Assembly: GCF_900100765.1 (NCBI RefSeq)
Contig: NZ_FNFO01000001.1
Coordinates: 1-64,000, forward strand
Source of the DNA: Catalinimonas alkaloidigena
GTDB taxonomy: Bacteria > Bacteroidota > Bacteroidia > Cytophagales > Flexibacteraceae
Reading direction: 5' to 3'
DNA: 64,000 bases
Shown here piece by piece: positions 62,772 through 64,000 of this stretch (within the stretch, counting starts at the first letter, position 1; every line of letters starts with the position of its first letter). A program made the translations under genes and the position numbers. The notes beneath the pieces were generated by a model. That model worked only from the letters and a program-made list of their open reading frames with translations. It had not been told where the DNA came from and did not search any database.

Positions 62772-64000
62772 ATGCAATTAAAACGAGTGGTAATTACCGG
62801 GCTGGGCGCGCTTACTCCCTTGGGAAATTCTGTTCCGGAATATTGGGAAGGATTACGCAATGGAGTAAGCGGGGCCGCCCCGATTACCAATTTCGACGCC
62901 AGTAAATTTCGTACCCGTTTTGCATGCGAACTCAAAGGATTCGATCCTTTGCAATACTTTGATCGCAAGGAAGCCCGCAAATTGGACCCCTTCTCGCAGT
63001 ACGCCGTAGTGGCGGCCGAACAGGCCGTTCAAGACGCGCGGCTGGTAGAAGACAAGGTGAACCCCGACCGCGTTGGGGTGATCTGGGGATCGGGAATTGG
63101 AGGAATCCGCACGTTTCAGGACGAAATGGATGGGTTCTTCAAAGGCGACGGAACGCCTCGTTTTAACCCATTTTTTATCCCGAAAATGATTGCCGATAGC
63201 TCCTCCGGCAACATTTCGATCCGTTACGGATTTCGGGGACCCAACTTTGTCACCACTTCGGCCTGTGCTTCTTCGTCCGATTCGATTGTAGCTGCCTACA
63301 ACTACATTCGGTTGGGCCTGGCCGATGTGATGGTGACGGGTGGCTCAGAAGCCGCGATTACCGAAGCCGGGGTCGGCGGTTTTAACGCCATCAAAGCCAT
63401 GAGCGAGCGCAACGACGATCCAACAACTGCCTCGCGTCCGTACGACAAAGACCGTGACGGATTTGTGTTGGGCGAAGGCGCAGGCGCACTGGTGCTGGAA
63501 GAGTGGGAACACGCCAAAGCACGGGGTGCCACCATTTACGGGGAGCTGATTGGCGGCGGTATGTCGGCTGATGCGTACCACATTACCGCTCCCGACCCTG
63601 AAGGGAAGGGCGTGGTGCTGGTGATGGAAAATGCGCTCAAAGATGCCGGCATCCGCCCCGAAGACGTCGATTACATCAACACCCACGGGACCAGTACGCC
63701 CCTGGGCGATGGCGCCGAAGTCAAAGCGATTCAGCAGGTATTTGGCGAGCACGCCTATAACCTGAACATCAGCTCTACCAAGTCGATGACGGGTCACCTG
63801 TTGGGCGCTGCCGGTGCCATCGAGGCCGTTGCCAGCGTACTGGCCGTCAAGCACGGAATTATTCCTCCGACCATCAACCATTTTACCGACGACGAGGAAA
63901 TCGATTCGCGACTTAACTTTACCTTTAACGAAGCGCAGGAGCGGCCCCTTCAGGTGGCCCTGAGCAATACGTTTGGTTTTGGTGGACACAACACCACCGT
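62772..64000 (+). CDS. fabF: 3-oxoacyl-ACP synthase II FabF (3' end beyond the window)
   Basis: The reading frame is open to the last base of the window (409 complete codons), so the gene is truncated by the window and not broken. It has the catalytic triad Cys165 (TTSACASSSDS), His305 (NTHGTSTPLGD) and His342 (KSMTGHLLGAAGA), plus FGFGGHN at the end. FabF condenses malonyl-ACP with acyl-ACP. It starts at ATG 62772 and forms an operon with acpP. Confidence 0.96.
   Translation, partial: MQLKRVVITGLGALTPLGNSVPEYWEGLRNGVSGAAPITNFDASKFRTRFACELKGFDPLQYFDRKEARKLDPFSQYAVVAAEQAVQDARLVEDKVNPDRVGVIWGSGIGGIRTFQDEMDGFFKGDGTPRFNPFFIPKMIADSSSGNISIRYGFRGPNFVTTSACASSSDSIVAAYNYIRLGLADVMVTGGSEAAITEAGVGGFNAIKAMSERNDDPTTASRPYDKDRDGFVLGEGAGALVLEEWEHAKARGATIYGELIGGGMSADAYHITAPDPEGKGVVLVMENALKDAGIRPEDVDYINTHGTSTPLGDGAEVKAIQQVFGEHAYNLNISSTKSMTGHLLGAAGAIEAVASVLAVKHGIIPPTINHFTDDEEIDSRLNFTFNEAQERPLQVALSNTFGFGGHNTT

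Overview
The window looks like a GC-rich chromosome segment from a Cytophagales-type member of the Bacteroidota. The evidence is type IX secretion proteins (PorD/DUF4835, and the SprA plug protein/DUF5103), a TonB-dependent receptor paired with a DUF4249 lipoprotein, a DUF3276 PUR-like protein, a fused CcoNO cbb3 oxidase, promoters of the TTG-N19-TAnnTTTG type and few Shine-Dalgarno sequences. No rRNA, tRNA, transposase, phage gene or CRISPR array was seen.

Layout. 1-250: a 14-copy 7-bp tandem repeat and a terminator. 251-8.8 kb: a DUF2911/TPR protein, a Tat-type phosphoesterase, a small membrane protein, a TraB/GumN protein, a secreted GH2 beta-galactosidase and a PLP decarboxylase. 8.8-14.1 kb (minus): a bamD-rpoZ-coaBC-porD-recN operon with a recognisable promoter. 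14.2-18.4 kb (plus): a metal/haem cassette of a PepSY-like lipoprotein, a di-haem MauG/MbnH-like peroxidase, an MbnP-type copper protein and a second di-haem peroxidase. 18.4-21.2 kb (minus): a soluble PAS histidine kinase and a response regulator in which a receiver is fused to a Crp/Fnr module. 21.3-28.9 kb: usp-ccoI, pckA (minus), usp and an SLC13 carrier. 28.9-30.8 kb: two TonB-domain proteins and a DUF4262 protein. 31-39.5 kb: ccoS-ccoNO-ccoQ-ccoP-ccoG-ccoH-safE-like-hemN-hemerythrin, a low-oxygen respiration island. 39.8-49.5 kb: housekeeping and conserved genes (SDR, fabG, VWA and DUF58 proteins, rlpA, DUF3276, AI-2E-type permease, ychF). 49.8-54 kb: a lone Cas6-family gene, the T9SS plug protein and an ABC-F ATPase. 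54.3-59.5 kb: redoxin, ArsR regulator, DUF3109 protein, TonB receptor and DUF4249 partner. 59.6-64 kb: M42 peptidase, pyruvate kinase, acpP and the 5' part of fabF, cut by the window end.

How it fits together. The most interesting signal is regulatory. Six TGA-N6-TCAT boxes, the pattern expected for a Crp/Fnr-family protein, lie in only four intergenic regions: before usp-ccoI (shared with the kinase gene), before usp-SLC13 (two, shared with pckA), before ccoS-ccoNO and before ccoH (two). With the receiver-Crp/Fnr regulator and its kinase nearby, this suggests a locally encoded low-oxygen/stress regulon that joins cbb3 oxidase synthesis, its copper pump, anaerobic haem synthesis, stress proteins and possibly gluconeogenesis. 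Other points of interest are the MbnP gene flanked by two MauG/MbnH-like enzymes, the orphan Cas6, and a three-hairpin intergenic segment before ccoH. Start sites, promoters and regulatory links were read by eye and are inference unless stated otherwise.
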